From: an uncultured SAR324 cluster bacterium
Lineage (GTDB): Bacteria > SAR324 > NAC60-12
Direction: 5' to 3'
DNA length: 64,000 bases
Assembly (NCBI GenBank): GCA_902575715.1
Contig: CACGSI010000002.1
Coordinates: 16,940 to 80,939 of the forward strand
The notes below the pieces were generated by a model, which saw only the letters and a program-made list of their open reading frames with translations, made no database searches and was not told the origin of the DNA. This document shows positions 1-8,762 of the stretch, one piece after another (the first letter of the stretch is position 1; each line of letters opens with the position of its first letter). A program made the translations under genes and the position numbers.

Positions 1-533
1 GATTGATTTTTTACACAATACAAATGCTCTGGATCATGAGAAGAAAGCATAACAATGGAAAATGAACCTTCAATTTGCTGAATCGAAGATAAAAAAGCCT
101 TCTCCAAATCATCGAACTTAAGATAATTATCTTCTATCAAATTTGCAAAAACCTCAGTATCTGTCATCGACTCAAAAACAACACCTTTTGTCAAAAGTTG
201 CTCACGTATTTCCTGGTAATTAGAAATAATTCCATTATGAACAATTGCAAATTCCTTATTGTTCGATAGGTGAGGATGTGCATTTTCTCTATTTACACCT
301 CCGTGAGTGGCCCATCTTGTATGTGCAATCCCTATGCATCCTTGCATTTTATCAAATTTTTCTTTTAAATTTACCTCATCTATTCCCCCAACATTTTTCC
401 TCAAATCAAGAAAACCATGAAACATTAAAGCCATTCCGCAAGAATCATATCCTCTATACTCAAGATTCCTAATGGAATTAAACAAATTTTTTGCTACATT
501 TTTTGAATGAACAATGCCACTGATACCGCACAT
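1..533 (-). CDS. glmS: Glutamine--fructose-6-phosphate aminotransferase (isomerizing), N-terminal part, cut by window edge
   Basis: The reverse strand from the ATG at 531-533 reads MCGISGIVHSK, then RGYDSCGMA and HTRWATHG. These are the N-terminal nucleophile (class II) glutaminase signatures of GlmS, with catalytic Cys2. The enzyme makes glucosamine-6-phosphate from fructose-6-phosphate and glutamine, the entry to UDP-GlcNAc, peptidoglycan and LPS. Only about 177 residues of the glutaminase domain are inside the window; the two SIS isomerase domains would lie to the left. It sits directly downstream of a GlmU-like gene (32-bp gap), which supports an amino-sugar operon. The glutaminase domain alone could also be an asparagine synthase or PurF relative, but the MCGI-GIV start and the spacing of HTRWATHG fit GlmS best. 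Confidence 0.93.
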   Translation of the reverse strand, partial: MCGISGIVHSKNVAKNLFNSIRNLEYRGYDSCGMALMFHGFLDLRKNVGGIDEVNLKEKFDKMQGCIGIAHTRWATHGGVNRENAHPHLSNNKEFAIVHNGIISNYQEIREQLLTKGVVFESMTDTEVFANLIEDNYLKFDDLEKAFLSSIQQIEGSFSIVMLSSHDPEHLYCVKNQ

Positions 534-564
534 AGTTAGCTGGAATTATGAATTATTTTATGAT

Positions 565-1755
565 TTATATTGTAATGCAGTCTTCTATAATTTTACCTGA
601 TTCTATAATGGCCCCAGGGCCTAGTGTATGTCGGGCTCCTATTGATACATTATCTCCTATGAATGCTCCAAGCTTAGTTAGCCCTGTTTGAATAGACTTT
701 TTATTCATTAAACAATTAATCGAACTGTAATCAACCGTATGATTAACAGTTGTTAATCCTGAACCAGAAACTACATTCTCTCCAACTACACTATCACCAA
801 CAAAAGAAAGACGTCCTACGTCATTTTTCCCAAATAAGACACAATTTTTTAATTCGGAACCATACCCTATAATTGAAGATGGCCCGATTGCACTATATTT
901 TCTTATAAGGCAATTATTTCCCACATAAGAATTTGGACCTATATAGCATGGCCCCTTCAAAATTGTACCAGACTCTATTGTTACATTTGGTCCAATTCGT
1001 ACTGCACCTTCAATATAAACTTGGCCAATTAATTTTGACTTAGAGTCTATCTGTGAAGTTTCCCAAGAATTCATTAACATCTGATTAGCATTTAAAATAT
1101 GCCATGGGTATTTCATATCGATCCAGCCCTTTTCCCAAATACAAGCATTAATCCTGCTTTTTTCAATCAAATGAGTATAGCATTTTGAGATATCATTATC
1201 ATATTTTTTTAGTAAATCAAAAATATCTGAAAACAAAAGATAAAATCCTGCAAAAACATAATTAGATTGATTAGCATTAGGTTTTTCTACAAATTTCATT
1301 ATCCTCATTTCATGGTCAAGATAAACATTACCAAAATCTTTAGAAGATTCTGGTAATGCAACTAATGAAACCTCTCTATTCGTTTCGGAATAAGTTTGCA
1401 ATATGGATAAAATAGGATTAAAGTCCGTAAGAGCGTCTCCATAAATTAATAAAAAAGGTTTTTGATCCAACAATTTTTCGCAAAGACTCAAAGCTTGTCC
1501 GATACCTTGCTTTTTTTGCTGAACCACATACTCAATACTCACACCAAACTGCTGACCACCCCCAAAAAATTCAGTAATCATGTCTTGTTGCTCATCTACA
1601 ACTACAATTATTTCATTTATACCTGCTTCCTTCAAATATAGAATCGTTTTTTCTAGAATATATTGGCCCGCAACTCTCATCATAGGAGCACTACGTGTTT
1701 TAACAAATGGTATTAAACGAGAACTGCGATTAGCAGCTAGAATTACAGATTTCAT
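565..1755 (-). CDS. GlmU-like bifunctional sugar-1-phosphate nucleotidyltransferase/acyltransferase with altered signature
   Basis: 396 residues. I start it at the ATG at 1755 (MKSVILAANRSSRL), preceded by AAAGGTG; a longer reading to 1884 would run far into cmk and lacks homology-like sequence. Residues 1-230 form a nucleotidyltransferase fold (LLIYGDALTDF, KPNANQSNYVFAGFY), and residues 240-396 are left-handed beta-helix hexapeptide repeats (IGPNVTIESG, IGPNSYVGNN, VSIGARHTLGPGA). The layout resembles archaeal/bacterial bifunctional GlmU-type enzymes making UDP-sugars. Oddly, the usual LAAGxGxR loop reads LAANRSSR, and the RPKPM lysine position reads RSAPM, so nucleotidyl transfer may be weakened or lost. 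The neighbours glmS and cmk fit an amino-sugar role. The exact substrate is not determinable. Confidence 0.8.
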   Translation of the reverse strand: MKSVILAANRSSRLIPFVKTRSAPMMRVAGQYILEKTILYLKEAGINEIIVVVDEQQDMITEFFGGGQQFGVSIEYVVQQKKQGIGQALSLCEKLLDQKPFLLIYGDALTDFNPILSILQTYSETNREVSLVALPESSKDFGNVYLDHEMRIMKFVEKPNANQSNYVFAGFYLLFSDIFDLLKKYDNDISKCYTHLIEKSRINACIWEKGWIDMKYPWHILNANQMLMNSWETSQIDSKSKLIGQVYIEGAVRIGPNVTIESGTILKGPCYIGPNSYVGNNCLIRKYSAIGPSSIIGYGSELKNCVLFGKNDVGRLSFVGDSVVGENVVSGSGLTTVNHTVDYSSINCLMNKKSIQTGLTKLGAFIGDNVSIGARHTLGPGAIIESGKIIEDCITI

Positions 1756-1804
1756 GAACACACCTTTGATAATAGTTATAATATTTTTCTTTAATTTTAG
1801 AATT

Positions 1805-2494
1805 TCAAGAATTTTCGCAACCTTTGACATGGGACAACAAGTTAAATAAAACTTGACGCTCATTGAGATCGCCTGTGTCAACAATTATTGCGTCTTCTGC
1901 CGGCTTCAAGGGAGCAACTTTTCTATTTCTATCCCTATGATCACGTTTATTTATAGATTCTAATATTTCTTTAAAACTCGCGACTCCACCTTTAGCATGA
2001 ATCTGTAACATCCTTCTTTTTGCACGAACTTCTGGAGTCGCATCCAAAAAAAACTTAAATTCTGCTTTTGGAAAAACTACACTGCCCATATCACGTCCTT
2101 CTAAAACAGCCCCTTGATATTCTTTAGAATCACGAATTTTTTGAACTAATTCTCGTTGTTTTTTTTTCATCACTTCTCTAATCGATTTAAAAACACTAAT
2201 TTTAGAAGCATTTTTAGAAATTTTTTCTTCTCTAATTACATGAGTAACATCAGTACCATTACATATCACTGCCTTTTCAGTTAACAAAATTTCAGTTTGA
2301 TTACCCAGTTTTAACAACGAGTCCTCATTTTCAGGACTTCCATGCCTATCCCAGTTCCACGCTAGACATCGAAACATTGCTCCAGTATCTACATAATAAA
2401 ATCCTAATCTGTAAGCTATTTGACCGGAAATTGTACTTTTTCCTACCCCAGAAGGACCGTCTATAGCGATAATTTTAAAATCTATTTCTTCCAT
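1805..2494 (-). CDS. cmk: Cytidylate kinase
   Basis: 229 residues from the ATG at 2494; a GTG at 2515 would add seven residues. It phosphorylates CMP/dCMP with ATP. The Walker A loop GPSGVGKST is near the N-terminus, followed by the CMP-binding and lid motifs: YVDTGAMFR, LEGRDMGSVVFPKAEFKFF and RAKRRMLQ, with RDHRDRNR and VDTGDLNE toward the C-terminus. These are all standard for Cmk, and the length is normal. Neither start has a good Shine-Dalgarno sequence. The initiation region overlaps an exact parS palindrome at 2495-2510. It lies between a TPR protein gene (upstream) and the GlmU-like gene (downstream), all on the same strand with short gaps, so co-transcription is likely. Confidence 0.95.
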   Translation of the reverse strand: MEEIDFKIIAIDGPSGVGKSTISGQIAYRLGFYYVDTGAMFRCLAWNWDRHGSPENEDSLLKLGNQTEILLTEKAVICNGTDVTHVIREEKISKNASKISVFKSIREVMKKKQRELVQKIRDSKEYQGAVLEGRDMGSVVFPKAEFKFFLDATPEVRAKRRMLQIHAKGGVASFKEILESINKRDHRDRNRKVAPLKPAEDAIIVDTGDLNERQVLFNLLSHVKGCENS

Positions 2495-2510
2495 TGTTTC
2501 ACGTGAAACA
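2495..2510. promoter_or_regulatory. parS: parS centromere site (exact consensus palindrome)
   Basis: The 16 bases TGTTTCACGTGAAACA are a perfect palindrome, identical to the bacterial parS consensus bound by ParB/Spo0J. parS sites cluster near chromosome origins and often sit inside genes. This copy overlaps the 5' end of cmk. dnaN, recF and gyrB are about 24 kb away, consistent with an origin-proximal position. parA and parB are not in the window. A chance exact match to a 16-bp motif in 64 kb is very unlikely. I found no second copy by eye. Confidence 0.9.
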
Positions 2511-2528
2511 TTCACTAAAGATTTTCTA

Positions 2529-5204
2529 TTATTTTGTCAATTTTCTTAAAAGTTTTTCTATTTTAACTTTTTTCTTTTTAGTTTTTATATTTTTTAACAT
2601 CTTACGATAAATTGCCTGAGCCTCAGATATCCTCCCAAGATGTTTATAACTAGAAGCAATTCTCAGATTTAAATCATATAATAGCTTATCTGAAATAGTA
2701 TTATCTAAGTAAAGAACTTTCAGACTGGCTGCCAAAGCTTGCCGATGCTGACCCATGTAAAAAAGTACCTCCCCTTTTTCTCTAAGAATTGATAATTGCC
2801 ATCCTTTTTTGTTTTCTTTTAAAGTTTCAGCAGATTTTAATCCTTGATTTAACCAACGTTCTGACAATTTTAATTTGTCAAAATCTTTGTAAAGCTTACC
2901 AATTAAAAAAATCTGTTCCACCCTTTTTATTGGGCTAAGTTCGACTTTGCTTACTGACTTTTCATAGTTGGTCAATAGTTTTTCAAAATAGGGCATAGCT
3001 TTTTCTTTTTTATTGTTATCTAGAAAATAATTTACAACTAATAATAGTATTTCGTTAGAGTAATCATCTTCTTTATTTACTTTCAAAAACTTGTCCAGGC
3101 CGTTAATTAATTCGGGGATTCTTTCTAAAAAAGATTGTATCTTCAATATCCTGAAATTAATAAAACGTTTTTTGCCTTCGGGAGGATTTTTATTGGCTAA
3201 ATTGTAGTAAGCAATTGATTCTTGATATTTTTTTATATCATAAAGTGCATTTGCTCTGTGAAAAAAAAGGAATCCTTCATCTTCATTTGTTGATAATCCC
3301 AAACCTTCTCCAGTAACAGACAATATTCTTTTTGGATCATTAATGTACCTCAGTACTTCAACTCTTAGTCTAATTAGAGAAAGATTTGATTGAATAGAAA
3401 TTCTTCTTTTAAGTACATCATCCGCCTCTTCAAATTTCTTTAGTGCAATCAGTATCCTTACTTTTAAATGAATGGCCCTTAAAGGATTTTTTAATGGAGA
3501 ATAGCCATTTTCCAGATCATTTATAGATTTCAATCCATCATTATACCTTTTTTGTTCATAATACGCCTTAGATTGAAAAAATAGACTATCCTCCAAAAAT
3601 ATAGATTTTGGATATTTATTTTTTAAAGATAAAAAATGAAAAATTGCTGATCTCCATTTTTTTAAATCATGATTTATTTTTCCGAGAATAAACAAACGAT
3701 CATCATCACGTTCACCATCCTTTCTAACTTGGCGTATTGCCATAATAGTTTCTAAATGATTTTCTTCTATCTCATAAAGCATAACAGCATACCAAAAATA
3801 ATAATCAGATAGCCTTTTTGAACTTGGAAAATCTTCGAGCAATTTCTTTAAATTCTCAAATGCTTTCTTGTATTCAAAAGAAATTAAATCTATAACTGTT
3901 TTTAAAAAAATGCTTTCCTCAAGAACAATAAATACAGATTTATTATTCCCTTTTTCATAGGAATGACTTATTGACCATTGAAGCCACTGCTTTGCTTTTT
4001 TATTTTGGCCTGTGGATAAATATATATAGGCATAAATCAATTCCAATTCTTGCTGCCATGGTTTCCAGTATCTAGATACAGATTTTAATTTAACAAGCTT
4101 GTTTTGTAAAAAATAAAAATCTTTATTAATTATTGCATTATGCATTAATTCTCTCAAAGATTGTTCTCTTAAAATATCATCTTTCATTTCAGTCCATTTA
4201 ATCCAAGCATTCTCAAAATTTCTCTCCTTTAAGTATATTCTAAAAAATGCCAGAGCAAGTTTGTCAGTATTTCTTACTCCGAGCTTTTCTAAGAAAATTA
4301 ACTTTGTTCTTGCTTTATTCAATTTATTTAATTCTATTTCTGCAACTACACCTAACCAATAAAAGTATTCCATTCTAGAATCATTATAGAATGAAGATTT
4401 TGATGATTGTAAAGTAATTAGATCAGATAAATTCTGCCATCTTTTTGCAATATAGTAATTTTCGGCTAAACGAACAAGATGCTCAAAATTATAGGGAAAC
4501 TGATCAACACCTTGAATAAGCAGTGAAAAAATAAGTTCATTTGATTTTTTTAACTTTAGAAAAGCAAAATACTTTAAATAATGTAACTTATTTTTTAATT
4601 TATTAGCACTAATTTCTGATTCAAATTTTTTAATTATCAAAAGTGCTTCTTCGTATTTTCTATGTTTTAAAGAAAGCCAAACTAGAGTATATATACTAAA
4701 ATCCTTATACTCCGAATAATGATCAAATTTTTTCCCAGAGATTATTATGTCTAAAAAAAATTTGATTGACTCACTAGCTTTTAAAAATTTATTTTGTTTG
4801 GCCAATACTTGTCCATGCCAAAAACAAGATAAATAAAACCATTCTGTTTCAGGGTGCTCATCGATTATGGTTTGGAATCTTTTAAAAGATATCTCCATAT
4901 TTCCTAGAAATAAACTTTCTATACCTTCTTTATAGAATTTACCGGCTTCGTCCAACCAACTAGGATTTTCAGGAACAAATCGAGAGTCATACCAGTCCGG
5001 AAGCTCAGGTAAATTTGATTCCGAAACTTTAACTAAAGGAAATGTTTCGATTTTTGGAAGAATAAGATCAGGAATATTTATTGGAAATGATCCTAATTCT
5101 GTCTTTATTTCAAAAAATATTTTTTTTCTTCCTGGGCTCCCATTAATATCTAGAGTAGACAAGAAAATAAAAAAATATATTGTTAAAAATTTATACTTTT
5201 TCAT
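2529..5204 (-). CDS. Large secreted or periplasmic TPR-repeat protein
   Basis: 891 residues. The N-terminus (MKKYKFLTIYFFIFLSTLDINGS) looks like a signal peptide. From about residue 90 to the end the protein is built of degenerate tetratricopeptide-like helix pairs: FKRFQTIIDEHPETEWFYL, IFHFLSLKNKYPKSIFLED and LRIASSYKHLGRISEAQAIY are good examples. No enzymatic motif is visible. Such proteins act as assembly scaffolds in the periplasm or outer membrane (YbgF/BamD-like or gliding and secretion TPR proteins), but no specific partner can be named. It ends 34 bp before the cmk ATG and begins 15 bp after mnmH, so it is likely part of the same operon. The composition is Lys- and Ile-rich, like the rest of the window. 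Confidence 0.75.
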   Translation of the reverse strand: MKKYKFLTIYFFIFLSTLDINGSPGRKKIFFEIKTELGSFPINIPDLILPKIETFPLVKVSESNLPELPDWYDSRFVPENPSWLDEAGKFYKEGIESLFLGNMEISFKRFQTIIDEHPETEWFYLSCFWHGQVLAKQNKFLKASESIKFFLDIIISGKKFDHYSEYKDFSIYTLVWLSLKHRKYEEALLIIKKFESEISANKLKNKLHYLKYFAFLKLKKSNELIFSLLIQGVDQFPYNFEHLVRLAENYYIAKRWQNLSDLITLQSSKSSFYNDSRMEYFYWLGVVAEIELNKLNKARTKLIFLEKLGVRNTDKLALAFFRIYLKERNFENAWIKWTEMKDDILREQSLRELMHNAIINKDFYFLQNKLVKLKSVSRYWKPWQQELELIYAYIYLSTGQNKKAKQWLQWSISHSYEKGNNKSVFIVLEESIFLKTVIDLISFEYKKAFENLKKLLEDFPSSKRLSDYYFWYAVMLYEIEENHLETIMAIRQVRKDGERDDDRLFILGKINHDLKKWRSAIFHFLSLKNKYPKSIFLEDSLFFQSKAYYEQKRYNDGLKSINDLENGYSPLKNPLRAIHLKVRILIALKKFEEADDVLKRRISIQSNLSLIRLRVEVLRYINDPKRILSVTGEGLGLSTNEDEGFLFFHRANALYDIKKYQESIAYYNLANKNPPEGKKRFINFRILKIQSFLERIPELINGLDKFLKVNKEDDYSNEILLLVVNYFLDNNKKEKAMPYFEKLLTNYEKSVSKVELSPIKRVEQIFLIGKLYKDFDKLKLSERWLNQGLKSAETLKENKKGWQLSILREKGEVLFYMGQHRQALAASLKVLYLDNTISDKLLYDLNLRIASSYKHLGRISEAQAIYRKMLKNIKTKKKKVKIEKLLRKLTK

Positions 5205-5219
5205 TTCAATAATAGTTTT

Positions 5220-6299
5220 CTACATTAACTCTTTTCTAAAATCAATTAACTCGTTAGTGGCTCTATCAATGTTTTCTGTGCAAATTTTCAATTCAAATTT
5301 GTAATTTCTCATAGAATTATTATATCGAGGGTCATAATAATCAACTAATAGCATATGAACAATTTTTTTAATTTCTCCATACTTTAGCCACTTCCGCATC
5401 TTTTCAATCTTAGATTTACCCAAAGAAATAATAAGTGACTGTAATATTCTATCTATCTTTATAACTGTCGCTTTATCTTTTATTTTGTATTCTTCAACTA
5501 TTCGATTAACCCTCGTCTCGATTGAAGCACTTAGTAATACAAGTACACCTTTCTTCATCCCCATTGCTATATTATCTGGAATAAAAACTTTTCCTACTTT
5601 ACGGCTTTCACCTTCTATAAATACTGGATACTCTAGATTGAATTCACTCAATTTTTGAACTAAAAAAGCTTCAAAATTTTTTTGGTTATTCGGAATTTTA
5701 TTAATTGCGCCAAATAAAGAGCTTCGATGTTGAGCCAAACCTTCCAAATCTAAATAACTTGGAAGATTTTGGAGAATCAATGTCTTCCCTACTCCTGTTT
5801 TTCCGTGGAGAACAATTAGTGGTGGCGTGCTACTTTTAAGTTTTTCTAATACATATCTTCTATAATTTTTATATCCTCCAAACATTTGAAAAACTGTAAA
5901 TCCATTTTTTGATAAAATCCTTACTACGCAAGCAGACCTCATACCACCCCGAGCACAATATACAACAATATTTTTAGATTTTAGTTTTGAAAATTTTAAT
6001 AAAAAATTATCAAGCTTTGGTTCAAAAAAATCTGCCCCTTTTTGAAAAGCAATGTCTTTTCCTAACTCTTTGTATATTTTTCCAATTTCGGTACGTTCAA
6101 GGTTATCAAAAACCGGGATATTAAGTGCATTTGGAATCTTTCCACTTTGATATTCTATTGGTGACCGGACATCAATTAGGGCAAAATCTCTCGATAGGGC
6201 TTCTTCGCTAGAAATCAAATTAACTTCACCAACAAAATATTTATCTATTTTAGATTTTACAGGCTTTGCAAAATCTGAATTAATTCGATGTTCGCTCAT
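5220..6299 (-). CDS. mnmH: tRNA 2-selenouridine synthase
   Basis: 359 residues. MnmH (SelU/YbbB) converts 2-thiouridine at wobble position 34 of some tRNAs to 2-selenouridine through a geranylated intermediate. The N-terminal rhodanese domain (about 20-150) has the catalytic cysteine at 115 in [11 protein letters not shown]-loop domain follows with Walker A GKTGVGKT at 166-173. The family motif near the C-terminus appears as DYYDPRY, and IEGESRKVG is also typical. The ATG overlaps the recA stop as ATGA, so translation is coupled to recA. Selenium use implies selD elsewhere in the genome, which is not in this window. Confidence 0.93.
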   Translation of the reverse strand: MSEHRINSDFAKPVKSKIDKYFVGEVNLISSEEALSRDFALIDVRSPIEYQSGKIPNALNIPVFDNLERTEIGKIYKELGKDIAFQKGADFFEPKLDNFLLKFSKLKSKNIVVYCARGGMRSACVVRILSKNGFTVFQMFGGYKNYRRYVLEKLKSSTPPLIVLHGKTGVGKTLILQNLPSYLDLEGLAQHRSSLFGAINKIPNNQKNFEAFLVQKLSEFNLEYPVFIEGESRKVGKVFIPDNIAMGMKKGVLVLLSASIETRVNRIVEEYKIKDKATVIKIDRILQSLIISLGKSKIEKMRKWLKYGEIKKIVHMLLVDYYDPRYNNSMRNYKFELKICTENIDRATNELIDFRKELM

Positions 6300-7333
6300 T
6301 CTGGTTCATTAGCCCCATGACCTTCTTCAGAGATTAATTCCATATCTATTTGATTTATTTCCTTAACTTTTTTATTTATTTCAGAAGCAATTTCTGGTGC
6401 ATCTTCTAAAAATTGAATGGAGTTTTCACGACCTTGTCCTAATCTTTCTTTTCCATATGAAAACCATGTTCCACTTTTTTGAATTATTTCACTATTCAAA
6501 GCCAAATCAAGCAAAATCCCCATTTCTGAAATCCCAGTCCCGTATATTAAGTCAAATTCAGCAACTCGAAATGGGGGTGCTAGTTTGTTTTTTGAGACTT
6601 TCACTTTCATTCTATGACCTTTAACTTCCTCACCGCTTTTGATTTGACTTGCTCTACGAACATCAAGCCTTATGCTGGAGTAAAACTTTAAAGCATTACC
6701 ACCAGTAGTAGTTTCAGGGTTTCCAAAAACTACCCCAATTTTAGAACGAAGTTGATTGATAAAAATTAAAATAGAATTAGATTTAGAGGTCACACCTGAA
6801 AGTTTACGCAAGGCTTGAGACATTAAACGTGCATGTAGTCCCATATGTGAATCTCCCATATCACCATCCAATTCATTTTTCGGGACAAGTGCAGCTACTG
6901 AATCCACAACAACAATATCTAATTTACCGACTCGGACAAGCTGTTCCGCTATCTCCAAACCTTGTTCTCCATAATCTGGTTGAGCTAATAATAGATCCTC
7001 CACCTTAACTCCCAAAGTCTTTGCGTTATTTCTGTCGAAGGCATGCTCCGCATCTATAAAGCCTGCTATACCTCCTTTTTTTTGAATTTCGGCAATAGCA
7101 CACAATGCTAGTGTCGTTTTACCTGAAGCCTCTGGTCCATATATTTCAATTATGCGCCCTCTTGGAAATCCACCAATTCCCAAAGCAATATCTAAAGCCA
7201 AGTTCCCAGAACTAACGGAGGGAAACTGACTTACTGTCGAGCCGTCCATTTTCATAATTGAACCTTTTCCAAACTGTCTTTCGATCTGAGAAATTGCGCT
7301 CTCTAAATCTTTTTGTCTTTCATCTGATAACAT
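6296..7333 (-). CDS. recA: Recombinase RecA
   Basis: 345 residues from the ATG at 7333, chosen because AAAGGAG lies about 5 bases upstream; a GTG at 7339 falls inside that ribosome-binding site. RecA forms ATP-dependent filaments on single-stranded DNA for recombination and repair, and induces LexA cleavage. Visible motifs: Walker A GPEASGKT (66-73), the catalytic-glutamate region GFIDAEHAF, Walker B-type [12 protein letters not shown], loop L1 [19 protein letters not shown], and loop L2 preceded by [20 protein letters not shown]. The C-terminus is acidic ([14 protein letters not shown]), as usual. I saw no clear LexA operator upstream. The downstream gene mnmH overlaps its stop. Confidence 0.98.
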   Translation of the reverse strand: MLSDERQKDLESAISQIERQFGKGSIMKMDGSTVSQFPSVSSGNLALDIALGIGGFPRGRIIEIYGPEASGKTTLALCAIAEIQKKGGIAGFIDAEHAFDRNNAKTLGVKVEDLLLAQPDYGEQGLEIAEQLVRVGKLDIVVVDSVAALVPKNELDGDMGDSHMGLHARLMSQALRKLSGVTSKSNSILIFINQLRSKIGVVFGNPETTTGGNALKFYSSIRLDVRRASQIKSGEEVKGHRMKVKVSKNKLAPPFRVAEFDLIYGTGISEMGILLDLALNSEIIQKSGTWFSYGKERLGQGRENSIQFLEDAPEIASEINKKVKEINQIDMELISEEGHGANEPE

Positions 7334-7754
7334 AATCACTCCTTTAATTATTATGTAATTTCAAAAAATTTAACTCTTTATAGAAACTTGTTTTTGTAAT
7401 GGAATTTATTAATTAATGCCTAATATAGAAAAATAATATTACAAAAAAAACTTTTGGATTTAATTTGCAAAACTCAAAAAAAATTTTCATTTCAAATGAT
7501 AATCTTAGTATGGTTAAGTATCAATGTTATATTAACCAAACAAAAAGTTCCTTTCAAATTATTTCATAATTTAAACCATAGATGAATTCATTTACTTTAA
7601 TTATCAATTAAACAAAAAATATTTAACATTTGTGTTAAGTTGTATAAGAATCATTTAGTTTAAATCTATTTGAATACTGTCTACCTTGAAAATTAGAGGA
7701 TTTTCTGAATATAATTATTGGTATAAAATTTTAATTATTTTTGAGATTTTCTAG
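7334..7754. other. Divergent intergenic region between recA and the UDP-glucuronate decarboxylase gene
   Basis: 421 bases of very AT-rich sequence with no convincing open frame, RNA gene or long inverted repeat. It must carry the recA promoter leftward and the promoter for the sugar-nucleotide gene rightward (see 7686-7715). I looked for GAAC-N4-GTTC and CTGT-N8-ACAG type SOS boxes and did not find one. Confidence 0.5.
7686..7715 (+). promoter_or_regulatory. Sigma70-type promoter for the UDP-glucuronate decarboxylase gene
   Basis: TTGAAA (7686-7691) and TATAAT (7710-7715) are separated by 18 bases, giving 5/6 and 6/6 matches to the -35 and -10 consensus. Transcription would start near 7722, about 33 bases ahead of the ATG at 7755. 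In such AT-rich DNA chance matches occur, so this is a prediction. Confidence 0.5.
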
Positions 7755-8693
7755 ATGAAAAAAGTTCTTGTCACCGGAGGTTCAGGTTTTATAGGTTCAT
7801 TTCTTTGTGAAAGACTTATAAATGAGGGGAACAAAGTTTTCGCAATAGATAATTTTTATACTGGTAGTAAAACTAATTTATCTAAACTCATTAATCATCC
7901 TGATTTTAAATTAATTCATCACGATATCGTTGAACCTATTCATTTAGAGGTTGATTGGATTTTTAATTTAGCTTGTCCGGCCTCTCCGGTACATTACCAA
8001 TCTAACCCTATAAAGACTGCAAAAACAAATGTAATTGGCACATTAAATATGCTAGATTTAGCAAAAAGACTTGGCGCTCGAATTTTGCAGGCATCAACCT
8101 CTGAGGTATATGGAGACCCTTTAGAACATCCTCAAAATGAAAATTATTTTGGCAATGTTAACCCGGTTGGTATAAGAAGTTGCTATGATGAAGGGAAACG
8201 TATGGCTGAAACTTTGTTATCTGATTACAATAGGCAAAACCAAGTTGATACAAAAATTATTAGAATTTTTAATACATACGGACCTAGGATGAATCAAGAT
8301 GATGGTAGAGTCGTGAGTAATTTTATTGTTTCAGCAATTAAAGGGAAACCCATAACTATTTATGGTAACGGACTTCAAAGTAGATGTTTTTGTTATGTTT
8401 CGGACATGGTAGATGCTATACATAAGATGATGAAAAAAAATGATTTTGTTGGACCTATAAATATAGGGAATCCTTTTGAATTTACTATAAAAGAACTAGC
8501 AGAAAAAGTAATCGATATGACAAACTCTCCTTCAAAAATTATATATACTTCTGCGAGAAGTGATGACCCTGTCCGTCGAAAACCAGATATCTCTCTTGCA
8601 AAGGAAAAACTAGGATGGGAGCCTTTAATAATGCTTGAAGAAGGTCTACAGAAAACAATAAATCATTTTGAAAAAAGTCTGATTTCTTCTTAA
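7755..8693 (+). CDS. UDP-glucuronate decarboxylase (UDP-xylose synthase)
   Basis: 312 residues, an extended short-chain dehydrogenase. It would decarboxylate UDP-glucuronic acid to UDP-xylose using bound NAD, in the cytoplasm, for polysaccharide or LPS synthesis. The Rossmann motif is GGSGFIG (8-14). The family marker ACPASP is near residue 75, the catalytic Tyr/Lys pair is YDEGK (Y144, K148), and STSEVYGDP precedes it. [10 protein letters not shown] and [10 protein letters not shown] are also characteristic of UXS. The dTDP-glucose dehydratase and UDP-galactose epimerase families share the fold but lack the ACPASPxxYQ block. It stands alone with its own predicted promoter; no UDP-glucose dehydrogenase gene is in the window. 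Confidence 0.93.
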   Translation: MKKVLVTGGSGFIGSFLCERLINEGNKVFAIDNFYTGSKTNLSKLINHPDFKLIHHDIVEPIHLEVDWIFNLACPASPVHYQSNPIKTAKTNVIGTLNMLDLAKRLGARILQASTSEVYGDPLEHPQNENYFGNVNPVGIRSCYDEGKRMAETLLSDYNRQNQVDTKIIRIFNTYGPRMNQDDGRVVSNFIVSAIKGKPITIYGNGLQSRCFCYVSDMVDAIHKMMKKNDFVGPINIGNPFEFTIKELAEKVIDMTNSPSKIIYTSARSDDPVRRKPDISLAKEKLGWEPLIMLEEGLQKTINHFEKSLISS

Positions 8694-8762
8694 ATTTATT
8701 TACCTAGATAATAATCTAAACTAAATTGGTGCTTAAATTTTAAATATTAACAGAAAACACTT

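Noticed and set aside
245..472. A 75-codon plus-strand frame
   Set aside because: It is antisense to glmS, which has clear family motifs on the minus strand.
7334..7754. LexA box ahead of recA
   Set aside because: Neither the GAAC-N4-GTTC nor the CTGT-N8-ACAG pattern is present.
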